A stretch of DNA of 64,000 nucleotides from Rhodoferax sp. GW822-FHT02A01 (GTDB lineage Bacteria; Pseudomonadota; Gammaproteobacteria; Burkholderiales; Burkholderiaceae_C): the NCBI RefSeq assembly GCF_038784515.1, contig NZ_CP152376.1:1736001-1800000 (forward strand), given 5' to 3'. The translations under genes were made by a program, and so were the position numbers. Below the pieces are notes generated by a model. The model saw only the letters and a program-made list of their open reading frames with translations. It was not told the origin of the DNA and searched no databases. Shown piece by piece: positions 51,443 to 61,208 of this stretch. Numbering within the stretch: position 1 is the first letter of the stretch; every line of letters begins with the position of its first letter.

Positions 51443-52504
51443 ATGACTTATCTCAAGCGTCTATACGGACCGCTTTTTCTATTGTTCTGTGCTGGTTTGG
51501 CCGGTTGCAACACGGTTGTGATGAATCCTTCGGGTGACATCGCGTCCCAGCAGGCCCACCTGATTGTTGTATCCACGCTACTGATGCTGTTGATCATCGT
51601 GCCGGTGATCGTTCTGACCCTGCTGTTTGCCTGGCGCTACCGCCAAAGCAACAAGAACGCAACCTACACACCCGAATGGGATCACTCCACCTCCCTGGAG
51701 CTGGTGATCTGGGGTGCTCCGCTGTTGATCATCATTGCACTGGGGCTGCTGACCTGGATTAGCACCCACACCCTGGACCCCTACCGCCCCCTGCAGCGCC
51801 TGGACGCCGAGCGGCCCATTTCGCCCGGCACCTCGGTGCTGACGGTGGAAGTGGTGGCGCTGGACTGGAAGTGGCTGTTCATCTACCCCGAGCTGGGCAT
51901 TGCCAGCGTGAACGAGCTGGTGGCTCCGGTGGATGTGCCCATCCGCTTCAAGATAACGGCGTCCACGGTGATGAACTCTTTCTACATTCCCGCCCTGGCG
52001 GGGCAGATCTATGCCATGCCCGGCATGGAGACCAAGCTGCACGCCGTGATCAACAAGCCGGGGGTGTACGACGGCTTCTCTGCCAACTACAGCGGTGCGG
52101 GCTTCTCGGGCATGCACTTCAAGTTCCAGGGTATGGCTGCTGCGGACTTTGAGCAGTGGGTCCAGCAGACCCGCTCGGGATCCGCAACGCTGGGCCGTGA
52201 AGACTACCTGCGGCTGCAGCAGCCCAGCATCAATGCGCCGGTGCAGCACTTTGCCAAGGTGGCGCCCAAGCTGTTCGACACCGTGGTGGACCGCTGTGTG
52301 GAGCCCGGCAAGATGTGCATGAGCCAGATGATGGCCGTGGACGCCCGTGGCGGTATGGGCGTGAACACGTTTGATGTGGGCAACACCCAGCCCTTGCTTT
52401 CGCCCGGCAGGCGTTATGTGCTGGCCGAGGCCTGCACCCCCAAGGACAGCCTGGCCTTCAATGGCCCCAGCGATAACGCATCCCCCAACGGCACCCGTAA
52501 CTGA
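51443..52504 (+). CDS. cyoA: Cytochrome bo-type quinol oxidase subunit II
   Basis: 353 residues. The lipoprotein signal ends in the lipobox LAGC (Cys22), then two membrane helices (about 38-60 and 85-107) and a periplasmic cupredoxin domain (VEVVALDWKWLFIYPELGIASVNE, about 135 on). The CuA ligands of cytochrome oxidases are absent (FSANYSGAGFSGMHF), as expected for a quinol oxidase. The C-terminal tail after about residue 290 is longer than a minimal core. It starts the cyoABCD operon. Confidence 0.93.
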   Translation: MTYLKRLYGPLFLLFCAGLAGCNTVVMNPSGDIASQQAHLIVVSTLLMLLIIVPVIVLTLLFAWRYRQSNKNATYTPEWDHSTSLELVIWGAPLLIIIALGLLTWISTHTLDPYRPLQRLDAERPISPGTSVLTVEVVALDWKWLFIYPELGIASVNELVAPVDVPIRFKITASTVMNSFYIPALAGQIYAMPGMETKLHAVINKPGVYDGFSANYSGAGFSGMHFKFQGMAAADFEQWVQQTRSGSATLGREDYLRLQQPSINAPVQHFAKVAPKLFDTVVDRCVEPGKMCMSQMMAVDARGGMGVNTFDVGNTQPLLSPGRRYVLAEACTPKDSLAFNGPSDNASPNGTRN

Positions 52505-52507
52505 ACC

Positions 52508-54511
52508 ATGTCTGCACAATTCGACTTAACCAACAACCTGCTGGGCCGCCTGAGCCTGGAGGCCATTCCGTACCACGAGCCGATTCTGGTCGGCACGTTC
52601 ATTTTTGCCGCGCTGGGCGGACTTGGCGTATTTGCAGCGGTGACCTACTTCAAGCTCTGGGGCACCTTCTGGCGCAACTGGGTGACCAGCATCGACCACA
52701 AGCGCATCGGTGTGATGTACATCGTGATGGCCATCATCATGCTGCTGCGCGGCTTTGCCGACGCGCTGATGATGCGCGGCCAACAGGCCCTCTCCTTTGG
52801 TGACAACGCAGGCTTTCTGCCACCCCACCATTACGACCAGGTGTTTACCGCACACGGCGTGATCATGATCTTCTTCGTGGCCATGCCCTTGGTCACCGGC
52901 TTCATGAACTACGTGGTGCCGCTGCAGATTGGCGCCCGCGACGTGGCTTTCCCGTTCCTGAACAACTTCAGCTTCTGGATGACCGCCAGCGGTGCTGTGC
53001 TGGTGATGCTGTCGCTGTTTGTGGGTGAGTTTGCACGCACCGGCTGGCTGGCTTATCCACCCTTGTCGGGTATCCTGCAGAGCCCGGATGTGGGGGTGGA
53101 CTACTACATCTGGTCCTTGCAAATTGCCGGGGTGGGGACGACGCTGTCGGGCATCAACCTGATTGCCACCATCCTCAAGATGCGCGCGCCGGGCATGACC
53201 ATGATGAAAATGCCCGTGTTCACTTGGACGTCCCTGTGCACCAACGTGCTGATCGTTGCGGCCTTCCCGGTGCTGACCGCCGTGCTGGTGCTGCTGTCGC
53301 TGGACCGTTACGTTGGCACCAACTTCTTCACGAACGACCTGGGCGGCAACGCCATGATGTACGTGAACCTGATCTGGATCTGGGGCCACCCCGAGGTCTA
53401 CATCCTGGTGCTGCCGGTGTTCGGCATCTTTTCTGAAGTGGTTTCCACCTTCAGCCGCAAGCGCCTGTTTGGCTATGCCTCCATGGTCTACGCCACGGTG
53501 GTGATCACCATCCTGTCGTACCTGGTGTGGCTGCACCACTTCTTCACCATGGGTTCGGGTGCGAGCGTGAATTCGTTCTTCGGCATCACCACCATGATCA
53601 TCTCCATCCCCACCGGGGCCAAGATTTTCAACTGGCTGTTCACCATGTACCGTGGCCGCATCCAGTTTGAGGTGCCCATGCTGTGGACCATCGGCTTCAT
53701 GATCACCTTCGTGATCGGCGGCATGACCGGCGTGCTGCTGGCTGTGCCTCCCGCCGACTTTGTCCTGCACAACAGCCTGTTCCTGATTGCCCACTTCCAC
53801 AACGTGATCATTGGCGGCGTGGTGTTTGGCGCATTTGCCGGCATCAACTACTGGTACCCCAAGGTGTTTGGCTACAAGCTGGATTCCTTCTGGGGCAAGT
53901 GCTCGTTCTGGTTCTGGTTCGTGGGCTTCTACTTTGCCTTCATGCCCCTGTATGTGCTGGGCCTGATGGGCGTGACGCGCCGCCTGAGCCACTTTGAAGA
54001 CCCGTCCCTGCAGATCTGGTTCCAGGTGGCCGCGTTCGGCGCGGTGCTGATTGCCTTGGGCATTGGCTGCTTCCTGATCCAGCTGGTAGTGAGCTTCCTG
54101 CGCCGTGAGCAACTGCGCGACCTGACTGGCGACCCGTGGGGTGGGCGCACGTTGGAGTGGTCCACTTCTTCGCCCCCACCTGACTACAACTTTGCCTTTA
54201 CCCCCATCGTGTACGACAACGATGCCTGGTACGACATGAAGCAGCGCGGCCACCAGCGCCCCACCAGCGGCTTCAAGCCCATCCACATGCCCAAGAACAC
54301 GGCGGCTGGCGTGGTGATTGCAGGCTTGTGCACGGTCCTTGGTTTTGCCGTGATCTGGCAAATGTGGCTGATCGCCATCGTGTCGTTTGCCGCAGTGGTG
54401 GTGAGCTCCATCGTGCATACCTTCAACTACCAGCGCGACTTCCACATTCCTGCCGACCAGGTAACCCGTACCGAAGACGCGCGTACCCAGGCCCTCGCGG
54501 CTCTGGTGTGA
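52508..54511 (+). CDS. cyoB: Cytochrome bo-type quinol oxidase subunit I
   Basis: 667 residues, close to the usual length of about 660. This is the haem-copper catalytic subunit with about 15 membrane helices. The CuB/Tyr motif is [20 protein letters not shown], haem-ligand His residues are in [15 protein letters not shown] and [13 protein letters not shown], and the second CuB His pair is WLHHFFTMG. It reduces O2 to water and pumps protons using ubiquinol. It begins three bases after the cyoA stop. Confidence 0.95.
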   Translation: MSAQFDLTNNLLGRLSLEAIPYHEPILVGTFIFAALGGLGVFAAVTYFKLWGTFWRNWVTSIDHKRIGVMYIVMAIIMLLRGFADALMMRGQQALSFGDNAGFLPPHHYDQVFTAHGVIMIFFVAMPLVTGFMNYVVPLQIGARDVAFPFLNNFSFWMTASGAVLVMLSLFVGEFARTGWLAYPPLSGILQSPDVGVDYYIWSLQIAGVGTTLSGINLIATILKMRAPGMTMMKMPVFTWTSLCTNVLIVAAFPVLTAVLVLLSLDRYVGTNFFTNDLGGNAMMYVNLIWIWGHPEVYILVLPVFGIFSEVVSTFSRKRLFGYASMVYATVVITILSYLVWLHHFFTMGSGASVNSFFGITTMIISIPTGAKIFNWLFTMYRGRIQFEVPMLWTIGFMITFVIGGMTGVLLAVPPADFVLHNSLFLIAHFHNVIIGGVVFGAFAGINYWYPKVFGYKLDSFWGKCSFWFWFVGFYFAFMPLYVLGLMGVTRRLSHFEDPSLQIWFQVAAFGAVLIALGIGCFLIQLVVSFLRREQLRDLTGDPWGGRTLEWSTSSPPPDYNFAFTPIVYDNDAWYDMKQRGHQRPTSGFKPIHMPKNTAAGVVIAGLCTVLGFAVIWQMWLIAIVSFAAVVVSSIVHTFNYQRDFHIPADQVTRTEDARTQALAALV

Positions 54512-54533
54512 ACGGCGCAGGAGAACGACCCCC

Positions 54534-55160
54534 ATGACCGCATCCACTACCCTCCACCCCGCCGGCGCCACGCCGCGTTTCTACGACGATGGCAGCCACC
54601 ATCCGCAGCAAGGCACCTTGCTGGGCTTCTGGCTCTATCTGATGAGCGACTGTCTGCTGTTCGCCGTGCTGTTTGCGGCCTATGCCGTGCTGGGTCGCAG
54701 CTATGCCGCCGGCCCGTCTGGTGCCGACCTGTTTGACCTGCCCGTGGTGGCCACCAACACCGCGCTGTTGCTGTTCTCATCCATTACCTACGGCATGACC
54801 ATGATTGCCATGCAGCATGGCAAGAAGCAACATGTGCTGATCTGGCTGGCCATTACCGGCCTGTTCGGCCTGGGCTTTCTGACGCTGGAGCTCAATGAGT
54901 TTGCGCACCTGATTCACGAAGGTGCGGGCCCGCAGCGCAGCGCCTTCCTGTCGTCTTTCTTCACGCTGGTGGGTACCCACGGTTTGCACGTCACCTTCGG
55001 CACGATCTGGCTGGTGACGCTGATGGTGCAAGTCGGCAAGGGCGGCCTCACTGCCGCCAACAAGCGCCGCCTGACCTGCCTGTCCATGTTCTGGCACTTT
55101 CTGGATGTGGTCTGGATCGGCGTGTTTACTTTTGTCTATCTGATGGGAACCCTGCCATGA
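54534..55160 (+). CDS. cyoC: Cytochrome bo-type quinol oxidase subunit III
   Basis: 208 residues with five hydrophobic helices. [23 protein letters not shown] opens the protein and [20 protein letters not shown] closes it, as in CyoC. The Glu of [13 protein letters not shown] belongs to the conserved subunit III core. Its stop overlaps the cyoD start. Confidence 0.93.
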   Translation: MTASTTLHPAGATPRFYDDGSHHPQQGTLLGFWLYLMSDCLLFAVLFAAYAVLGRSYAAGPSGADLFDLPVVATNTALLLFSSITYGMTMIAMQHGKKQHVLIWLAITGLFGLGFLTLELNEFAHLIHEGAGPQRSAFLSSFFTLVGTHGLHVTFGTIWLVTLMVQVGKGGLTAANKRRLTCLSMFWHFLDVVWIGVFTFVYLMGTLP

Positions 55161-55540
55161 GCCAACATTCTCACGACGAACACCACGATGACGGGCATCA
55201 CGAAGACGACGGCTACCACGCCACGGTCAAGGGCTATGTCCAGGGCTTCCTGCTGTCGGTGGTCCTGACGGCTATTCCCTTCTGGCTGGTCATGGCCAAG
55301 GTACTGCCCACACCGGGCATCACGGCCGCGGTGATTTTGTTCCTGGCGGCAGTGCAGATCGTGGTGCATATGGTGTATTTCCTGCACATGAACGCCAAGG
55401 TGGAAGGCGGCTGGTCTCTGCTGGCGCTGATCTTTACCGGTGCGGTGCTGGCCATCATGCTCTCGGGTTCGATCTGGGTGATGTACCACCTCAACACCAA
55501 CATGATGCCCACTCCGCATTCGATGCAAGAACTGCCCTGA
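55157..55540 (+). CDS. cyoD: Cytochrome bo-type quinol oxidase subunit IV
   Basis: 127 residues. A histidine/aspartate-rich N-terminal tail ([18 protein letters not shown]) precedes three hydrophobic helices, including [17 protein letters not shown], typical of CyoD. The His-rich tail could bind metal but is common in this subunit. It overlaps cyoC by four bases. Confidence 0.92.
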   Translation: MSQHSHDEHHDDGHHEDDGYHATVKGYVQGFLLSVVLTAIPFWLVMAKVLPTPGITAAVILFLAAVQIVVHMVYFLHMNAKVEGGWSLLALIFTGAVLAIMLSGSIWVMYHLNTNMMPTPHSMQELP

Positions 55541-55557
55541 GGCATGACGCTGTCGCC

Positions 55558-56376
55558 GTGATACCGCCCAAGCGCCCGCGCCGTTCCGTTTGGAAACGGG
55601 TGCTGCTGTGCTTCGCCGCAGTCTTGGTCATGGGGCTGCTGGCGCTGGGCACTTGGCAACTGCAGCGACGCACCTGGAAGCTCGCGCTCATGGAGCGCGT
55701 CGCCCAGCGGGTTCAGGCCGCTGCGGTGCCCGCACCCGGGCTGGCACTGTGGCCGCACATCGATGCGGCCGGTTATGAGTACCTGCATGTGAGCGCCCAA
55801 GGAGTCTGGGAGGCAGACAAGTCCTCCTGGGTGCAAGCCGCAACCGGACTCGGCAGCGGCTACTGGCTGATCGTGCCCTTGCGCGGGGAAGATGGAAACC
55901 GTGTACTGGTCAACCGTGGCTTCGTCCCGCCCGAGGCCCGCAGCGTGATGGAGCGCCAACTGGCGCAGACACCGCAACCAGCGGAGCCGATGCGCATCAG
56001 CGGCTTGCTGCGCCTGAGTGAGCCGGGCGGGGGCTTTTTGCGACACAACGATGCAGCGGCCAAGCGCTGGTATTCGCGGGACGTGCAAGCCATTGCCGCC
56101 GCCTATGCACTCCCGGGCGTGGCTCCCTACTTCATAGATGCCGATGCCGAGCCCGACACGCCGACGATTCCCGGAGCAAAGCCCCAGTGGCCCGCAGGTG
56201 GAATGACGGTGCTGGTCTTTCACAACAACCATCTGGTCTATGCTCTGACCTGGTACAGCCTGGCGGCGTTGTTGGCATGGGCCACCTGGTGGGTGGCGCG
56301 TGATGCGCGTCGAGGGCGTCATCCAGAGGAATTGCCCGACGTGAACCAGGACGAGTCGCATGCAGATGGCCGCTGA
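55558..56376 (+). CDS. SURF1-family oxidase assembly protein
   Basis: 272 residues. The first helix ends in the SURF1 signature LGTWQLQRRTWKLALMERV, the periplasmic part contains VLVNRGFVPPEAR, and a second helix lies near the C-terminus (about 222-243). SURF1 proteins help insert haem into subunit I of haem-copper oxidases. The start is GTG at 55558, because the nearby ATG (55544) stops within six codons. It follows cyoD by 17 bases and overlaps the kinase gene by 17. Confidence 0.88.
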   Translation: MIPPKRPRRSVWKRVLLCFAAVLVMGLLALGTWQLQRRTWKLALMERVAQRVQAAAVPAPGLALWPHIDAAGYEYLHVSAQGVWEADKSSWVQAATGLGSGYWLIVPLRGEDGNRVLVNRGFVPPEARSVMERQLAQTPQPAEPMRISGLLRLSEPGGGFLRHNDAAAKRWYSRDVQAIAAAYALPGVAPYFIDADAEPDTPTIPGAKPQWPAGGMTVLVFHNNHLVYALTWYSLAALLAWATWWVARDARRGRHPEELPDVNQDESHADGR

Positions 56377-57682
56377 GCGCGAGCGCACAGCAGGCATACC
56401 TTTGCCGCAATGGGATGCAGCGGGGCACAAGAACATGCATCAGCTGATCCAGTTGCGCTGGATCGCCATTGCCGGGCAGATCATCACCATTGCCGTGGTG
56501 ACCTTGGGGTTTGGCGTTGCACTGCCTTTGCCGACCATGGTGCAGACGCTGGCCGTGCTGATTGCCTTCAACATTGGCAGCCACCTGCGCTGGCAAGAGA
56601 TACCCCAGGTAGCCGACCGCGAACTGTTCATCGCACTGCTGGTCGATGTGGCCGTGTTGACGGTGCAGCTCTACCTCAGCGGCGGCACCACCAACCCGTT
56701 TGCATCACTCTACCTTCTGCAAGTGATTCTGGGAGCCATGCTGCTCAAGGCGCGCTGGACCTGGATGCTGGTCGCTATCACCACCCTGTGCTTTGCCGCC
56801 CTGGCGGTGCTGTCGCAGCCATTGCGTCTGCCACTGGACCATGACCTGGGTTTGAGCAGTCACTACGTGCAGGGCATGATGTTGTGCTTCGTGCTGAACG
56901 CCACACTGCTGGTGGTCTCCATCACCCGCATCAACCGCAATGTGCGCGAGCGTGACAAGTACCTGGCCCAGTTGCGGCAAAGCGCTGCAGAGCACGATCA
57001 CATTGTGCGCCTGGGCCTGCTGGCTTCGGGTGCCGCACATGAGCTGGGTACGCCCCTGGCCACGCTGGATGTCATCCTGGGTGATTGGCAATACATGCCC
57101 GAGTTGCAAGGCAACGCTGAATTGCGCAACGAGATGGTGGAGATGCAAGCGCAGGTGCGCCGCTGCAAGCGGATCGTGAGCGACATCCTGCAGTCGGCAG
57201 GTGAACCGCGCGGCGAGTCTTCGGCCAAGACCACGGTGGCTGACTTTCTGAACCACATTGTCACGGACTGGCGCAACAGCCGCGCAGTGGCAGCTTTTGA
57301 CTACACGCTGCGGGGTGACGTTGAACTCGCCATCGTGGGTGACTCGACCATTCAGCAAATGATTTGCAATGTGTTGGATAACGCACTGGAGGCCTCGCCG
57401 CTGTGGTTTGCCATGGAAGCCGAGTGCGTTGATGGGCAGTTGACCATAACCGTCACAGACCACGGGCCGGGTTTCCCGCCGCAGATGCTGGCGCAGTTGG
57501 GCAGACCGTACCAGTCCAGCAAGGGGCGCCCCGGCAGCGGGCTGGGGTTGTATTTGTCGGTCAATGTGGCCAGAACGTTGGGCGGTAGCCTGACGGCCCA
57601 AAACCGTGCAGAAGGTGGTGCCTCAGTGCAGGTGAGCTTGCCTTTGTTGCCTCTTACAATCGCGCCCCATGCAAGCCCCTAG
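56360..57682 (+). CDS. regB: RegB/PrrB/ActS-type redox sensor histidine kinase
   Basis: 440 residues with six hydrophobic helices (about 35-190). The quinone-sensing heptapeptide GGTTNPF is present, the phospho-His is in LLASGAAHELGTPLATL, and a cysteine sits in the expected linker position (VRRCKRIVSDIL). The ATPase end has NVLDNALEASP and GSGLGLYLSV. RegB kinases sense the redox state of the ubiquinone pool. It is encoded directly after the quinol oxidase and coupled to the regulator gene by a 14-base overlap. Confidence 0.88.
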   Translation: MQMAAERERTAGIPLPQWDAAGHKNMHQLIQLRWIAIAGQIITIAVVTLGFGVALPLPTMVQTLAVLIAFNIGSHLRWQEIPQVADRELFIALLVDVAVLTVQLYLSGGTTNPFASLYLLQVILGAMLLKARWTWMLVAITTLCFAALAVLSQPLRLPLDHDLGLSSHYVQGMMLCFVLNATLLVVSITRINRNVRERDKYLAQLRQSAAEHDHIVRLGLLASGAAHELGTPLATLDVILGDWQYMPELQGNAELRNEMVEMQAQVRRCKRIVSDILQSAGEPRGESSAKTTVADFLNHIVTDWRNSRAVAAFDYTLRGDVELAIVGDSTIQQMICNVLDNALEASPLWFAMEAECVDGQLTITVTDHGPGFPPQMLAQLGRPYQSSKGRPGSGLGLYLSVNVARTLGGSLTAQNRAEGGASVQVSLPLLPLTIAPHASP

Positions 57683-58214
57683 CAACGAACGCCAACTGCT
57701 CATCGTCGAAGACGATGCGGCCTTTGCACGCGCGCTGGGCCGATCCTTCGGGCGGCGCGGCTATACCGTGCTGAGTGCAACCAGTCTGGACGAAGTCCAT
57801 GCACTGCTGTTGGAGCACAAGCCGGGTTATGCGGTGGTAGACCTCAAGCTCAATGGCGCGGCTTCGGGCCTGGCGTGTGTGCAAGCCTTGCATCGCCACT
57901 ACGCAAACATGCAGATCGTGGTGCTGACCGGATTCGCCAGCATTGCCACTGCCGTCGAAGCAATCAAACTGGGTGCCTGCCACTATCTGGCCAAACCCTC
58001 CAATACCGACGACATAGAAGCCGCGTTCGTGAGCAAGGAAGGCAGCGTGGGCGTGGAACTCACCCAACGCTCCACCTCCATCAAAACCCTGGAGTGGGAG
58101 CGTATCCATGAGGTGCTGGCCGAAACGGGATTCAATATTTCCGAGACCGCACGGCGCCTGGGAATGCACCGCAGGACCTTGGCGAGAAAGTTGGAAAAAC
58201 ATAGGGTTACCTAG
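57669..58214 (+). CDS. regA: RegA/PrrA/ActR-type response regulator
   Basis: 181 residues: receiver (about 8-122, acidic residues in LLIVEDDAAFA, phospho-Asp in YAVVDLKLNG, Lys in HYLAKPSN) and a C-terminal Fis-type helix-turn-helix, GFNISETARRLGMHRRTLARKLEKH. The receiver stretch SIATAVEAIKLGACHYLAKP is characteristic of RegA. It is the cognate partner of the kinase just upstream. A matching dyad lies before cyoA, so control of its own oxidase operon is likely. Confidence 0.9.
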   Translation: MQAPSNERQLLIVEDDAAFARALGRSFGRRGYTVLSATSLDEVHALLLEHKPGYAVVDLKLNGAASGLACVQALHRHYANMQIVVLTGFASIATAVEAIKLGACHYLAKPSNTDDIEAAFVSKEGSVGVELTQRSTSIKTLEWERIHEVLAETGFNISETARRLGMHRRTLARKLEKHRVT

Positions 58215-58548
58215 GGACGCTCGCTGATTCGGCCGGCGTTCCGCGCAATTGCCGATTTCCAGTACAGGTGCGATTGCAACACTTAAGCAGTCGTGCGTGA
58301 ACTTCTACAACTGGTCGACGCCTGAGATAGAGGCGCGTGATCTACGGACAACAAAGCCGACGTTGAAGTCAGCCTTTGAGGCTGCAGTTAATGGTAGGGG
58401 CCTCCAAAGTGCCCACTGCCACCTTGGCATACTTCAAATTCATCGCATCGATGCATCCGTTCGCCATACAGTGGTAGCGTGTTGACCGCCGGGACTTATG
58501 GTCAATTAGTGATCGTCAATATTGATAGACTGTGTCAACGGTCACGAA
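58215..58548. other. Intergenic region without supported gene
   Basis: 334 bases between the RegA gene and the convergent GntR gene. No ribosome binding site with an open frame, repeat or clear terminator stem was found. Confidence 0.45.
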
Positions 58549-59349
58549 TCATCTGCGCACGGGAAAATGTAGTGATCCAAGGTCCGTGCGGCAAAGTGCT
58601 TTGAAGTATTCAACTGGCTGACCTGTCTCGTTGTAAGCGCATGACTCGACTTCAATCAGGGGCGTTCCGATGGCAACCTGGAGCAACTTGGCGGCCTCTG
58701 GTGTTGCTGCTGTTGCTTCAATCCAGCGGTCAGCGCTCTTGAAGTGCAAGCCATACTGTCGTCGAAGGATGTCATACAGTGAACGTGTCTGCAAGGGCAG
58801 TTGAGCGAGTCCAGGGACCAGTCTTTCGGGAATTGAGATGGTTACAAACATACGAGGTATGTTTTCTGCGCTGAGCACGCGCGCGATTTCAACGACTCTG
58901 GAGTCTGTGCTTCCGTCTGTTGGAAGGCGGAGCATCTCTTGAACGCGAGGCCCAGGAATCTTGCTTTGCTGTACCAAGATTCGCCGCATGACCGTTCTGT
59001 GTTTGCCCAGCCATTCATCAGAGAAGCCCATGGCGGAGGATACAAAAACCTCTTGACTCTCCCTTCGGCCAGCGACGAAGGCACCCTTTCCCTGACGCTT
59101 GTAGATCACGTGCTCATAAACCAGCTGATTCATGGCCTCTCTGACAACCGTACGAGAGACGCCAAAGCGTGTACACAATTCGCTTTCGGAGGGTAGCGGC
59201 GCATCCGCCTGAAGCTGCTGCGTGCTGATCAAGTCGAGAATTGAATTCTTGACTTGAAGCCATAACAAGTCCCGGCTGGCACGAGGAACTGCTTGCTCAA
59301 GCGGGGTGCCGGCTGAATGGGTCTCAGATTGAAATGGTGAATTTTTCAT
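58549..59349 (-). CDS. GntR-family regulator with UTRA domain
   Basis: 266 residues. The winged helix (about 28-95) shows APLPSESELCTRFGVSRTVVREAMNQL, and the UTRA-type effector domain follows (about 115-260, IGTPLIEVESCAYNETGQPVEYF). It lies downstream of the hydroxyquinol genes on the same strand, separated by a pseudogene scar, so it may regulate them, although this is uncertain. ATG 59349 begins with a short Ser/Thr-rich tail. Confidence 0.85.
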   Translation of the reverse strand: MKNSPFQSETHSAGTPLEQAVPRASRDLLWLQVKNSILDLISTQQLQADAPLPSESELCTRFGVSRTVVREAMNQLVYEHVIYKRQGKGAFVAGRRESQEVFVSSAMGFSDEWLGKHRTVMRRILVQQSKIPGPRVQEMLRLPTDGSTDSRVVEIARVLSAENIPRMFVTISIPERLVPGLAQLPLQTRSLYDILRRQYGLHFKSADRWIEATAATPEAAKLLQVAIGTPLIEVESCAYNETGQPVEYFKALCRTDLGSLHFPVRR

Positions 59350-59358
59350 GTGAATGAA

Positions 59359-59517
59359 CTAGACATCTGCCGTGCTGAACTTTAACCCGTACTGATTGGT
59401 AAGCAGATAAACGCAGTTGGATACTTCTTCACTTATTCGCGCTTCGTCCCACAACATCTCTTTCGCCATCAGGTCGGCCAGTTGGTTCAAAGTCCTCAGT
59501 GTGCAGTTTCCTTCAAA
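59359..59517 (-). pseudogene. C-terminal remnant of an unrelated enzyme, possibly GlpD-like
   Basis: In a different frame from the upstream fragment, about 52 residues (containing LRTLNQLADLMAKEM, WDEARISEEV and LLTNQYGLKF) resemble the helical C-terminal domain of glycerol-3-phosphate dehydrogenase-type flavoproteins. The match is by pattern only. It is fused at about 59516-59520 to the Gfo/Idh/MocA fragment, as after a deletion that removed the rest of both genes. Confidence 0.35.
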
Positions 59518-59800
59518 GGCCAGCTTCGAGTGCCTCGATAGACAAGTCGGCCATCTTGTTGCTTTTGGAGTGCACATAGATGGCGTGGACGTTGGGGTCG
59601 TCCAGGATTTCCTGCTTGGTGCGTGCCTCAATACCCATGGCCTCGCAGAATGGCTTGAGCAGAGGACTGTCGTCGTAGGCTGCCAGCACGCGGGCGTTGG
59701 GCAGGCGTTGCACAGCGCGCACGCGGCCCGACGTATGAGGGTGGGTAATTCCCAGACATGCCACGCCCAAAGTGGCTTGGTCTCCAATTGGCTTGCTCAT
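59513..59800 (-). pseudogene. N-terminal fragment of a Gfo/Idh/MocA-family oxidoreductase
   Basis: 95 codons: an N-terminal Rossmann half with LGVACLGITHPHTSGRVRAVQ, NARVLAAYDDSP and VHAIYVHSKSNKMADLSIEALEAG. The frame ends exactly where the family's KHVLVEKP strand should begin, at TGA, and the C-terminal half is absent. A true Gfo/Idh/MocA enzyme has about 350 residues, so this is a non-functional remnant. The ribosome binding site (AAGGAGA) is intact, so a short peptide could still be made. Confidence 0.7.
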
Positions 59801-59820
59801 GATGTTGTCTCCTTATGTAA

Positions 59821-60897
59821 TCAGATCGAAAGGCTGTTGGGGCGATCACCGGCCCAGGCGTTCCTGAGCAGACCCATCAAGGCCACTTCTTCGAGCGGCC
59901 GGGGATTCCAGTAGGCGTTGGACATGGAAATCTTGCAGGCCTGTTCCAGGTCCGCCTCCTTCATGCCTATTTCGCGCAGGGCCATGGGCGCACCCAGTTG
60001 CTTGGCCAGGTCGAATGCCCCTTCGGCTGCGTGGGGCGCTCCCAGAGCTTTGGCAATACGTTGCATGGCCTGCGGTGCGGCGCTCGCGTTGTAGGCCAGT
60101 GCATGCGGCAAGATGATGGTGTGAGTCTCTGCATGTGGCAGATTGAAGCTGCCACCCAGCACATGGCAGAGCTTGTGATGCAGGGACATGCCCACATGGC
60201 CCAGAACAGATCCGCACAGCCATGTGCCATACAAGCATTCGCTGCGGGCGTCCATATCAGACGCGTTCTGCGCAATGCCCTTGAGCCCCAGAGCCAGGGC
60301 ACGGATGCCCTCTTCGGCCATCAGCGACATCACAGGGTTTCCATCCTTGGCGTACAGGCCTTCGGCAGCGTGGGCAATGGCGTTCATGCCACTTACCACT
60401 GACATACCCAGCGGCAGACCCACGCTGAGGTTGGGGTCGTACAGCACAGTCTTGGGCAGCACGCGAATGTCGCGACCGGTTTTCTTGGCTCCGGCTTCGG
60501 TAATGCCATAGATGGGTGTCATCTCCGAGCCAGCATAGGTGGTTGGAATTGCGATGATGGGCAACGCAGACTCCATTGCAATTGCTTTGCCCAACCCTAT
60601 GGTAGAACCTCCGCCAATGGCCACGGCACAGTCAGCACCGACTGCCTTGGCATGTTCACGAGCGACGCGTGCCACTTCGATAGGCACATGCATTTGTGCG
60701 CCATCAAAAATGCCTGCACTCATCTCTCCCAACAAGTCACTGGCTTGCTGGGCTTGTGCGCGTTGTTGTGGCGTGCACAGTACCAGGGCACGCCGAGCGC
60801 CAAGGGCCTTTACTTCTTCAGCCAGTTGGCTCAAGCTACCCTTGGCAAAAACCACCCGTGAGGGTTGTGCGGTAAATATGAAATCCCGTATGGCCAT
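59821..60897 (-). CDS. Maleylacetate reductase
   Basis: 358-residue iron-type alcohol dehydrogenase family enzyme. The N-terminus is FIFTAQPSRVVFAKGSL, the NAD(P) loop is AIGGGSTIGLGKAIA, and the metal-binding region is SLHHKLCHVLGGSFNLPHAETHT. These are characteristic of maleylacetate reductases. It reduces maleylacetate, made by hydroxyquinol cleavage, to 3-oxoadipate. It lies three bases after the Dabb gene and is divergent from the dioxygenase gene. Confidence 0.92.
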   Translation of the reverse strand: MAIRDFIFTAQPSRVVFAKGSLSQLAEEVKALGARRALVLCTPQQRAQAQQASDLLGEMSAGIFDGAQMHVPIEVARVAREHAKAVGADCAVAIGGGSTIGLGKAIAMESALPIIAIPTTYAGSEMTPIYGITEAGAKKTGRDIRVLPKTVLYDPNLSVGLPLGMSVVSGMNAIAHAAEGLYAKDGNPVMSLMAEEGIRALALGLKGIAQNASDMDARSECLYGTWLCGSVLGHVGMSLHHKLCHVLGGSFNLPHAETHTIILPHALAYNASAAPQAMQRIAKALGAPHAAEGAFDLAKQLGAPMALREIGMKEADLEQACKISMSNAYWNPRPLEEVALMGLLRNAWAGDRPNSLSI

Positions 60898-60899
60898 GA

Positions 60900-61208
60900 T
60901 TAGTGCGCCTCAGTGGTGTAGTCGACTTGGTGCCGTGTGATACGAATTCCACCCAGGTCACCACGAATGCGCAGATGCTCAGGATGGTTGGCATAGGCGT
61001 CCAGGGCCTCTTTGGAGTCGAACTCGGAATACAGCACAACGTCGCAGGCATATTCGACCCGGCTCTCATCCAGACCGATTTCAAGTTTCTGCATTCCAGG
61101 AATCTTGCCAAGCAGGCTTTCAAACCGGCCTTTGATGTACTGGGCAGATTCCTTGCGTGCCTGGGCGGTATCACCACGGACATTCCACATGACAATGTGT
61201 TTGATCAT
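60900..61208 (-). CDS. Dabb-domain (stress-responsive alpha/beta barrel) protein
   Basis: 102 residues starting IKHIVMWNVRGDTAQARKE, the Dabb opening with its conserved His, followed by VVLYSEFDSKEALDAYANHPEHLRI. Dabb proteins are dimeric ferredoxin-like folds, often in aromatic degradation clusters as cyclases, decyclases or accessory proteins. ATG 61208 begins the domain exactly; an upstream TTG at 61304 would add a non-family tail. It is first in the operon with maleylacetate reductase. Confidence 0.82.
   Translation of the reverse strand: MIKHIVMWNVRGDTAQARKESAQYIKGRFESLLGKIPGMQKLEIGLDESRVEYACDVVLYSEFDSKEALDAYANHPEHLRIRGDLGGIRITRHQVDYTTEAH

Noticed and set aside
52526..54571. Long open frame (681 codons) on the minus strand opposite cyoB
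   Set aside because: It is antisense to a clearly identified cyoB, is rich in His/Gln/Gly as codon-shadow frames are in GC-rich DNA, and has no domain.
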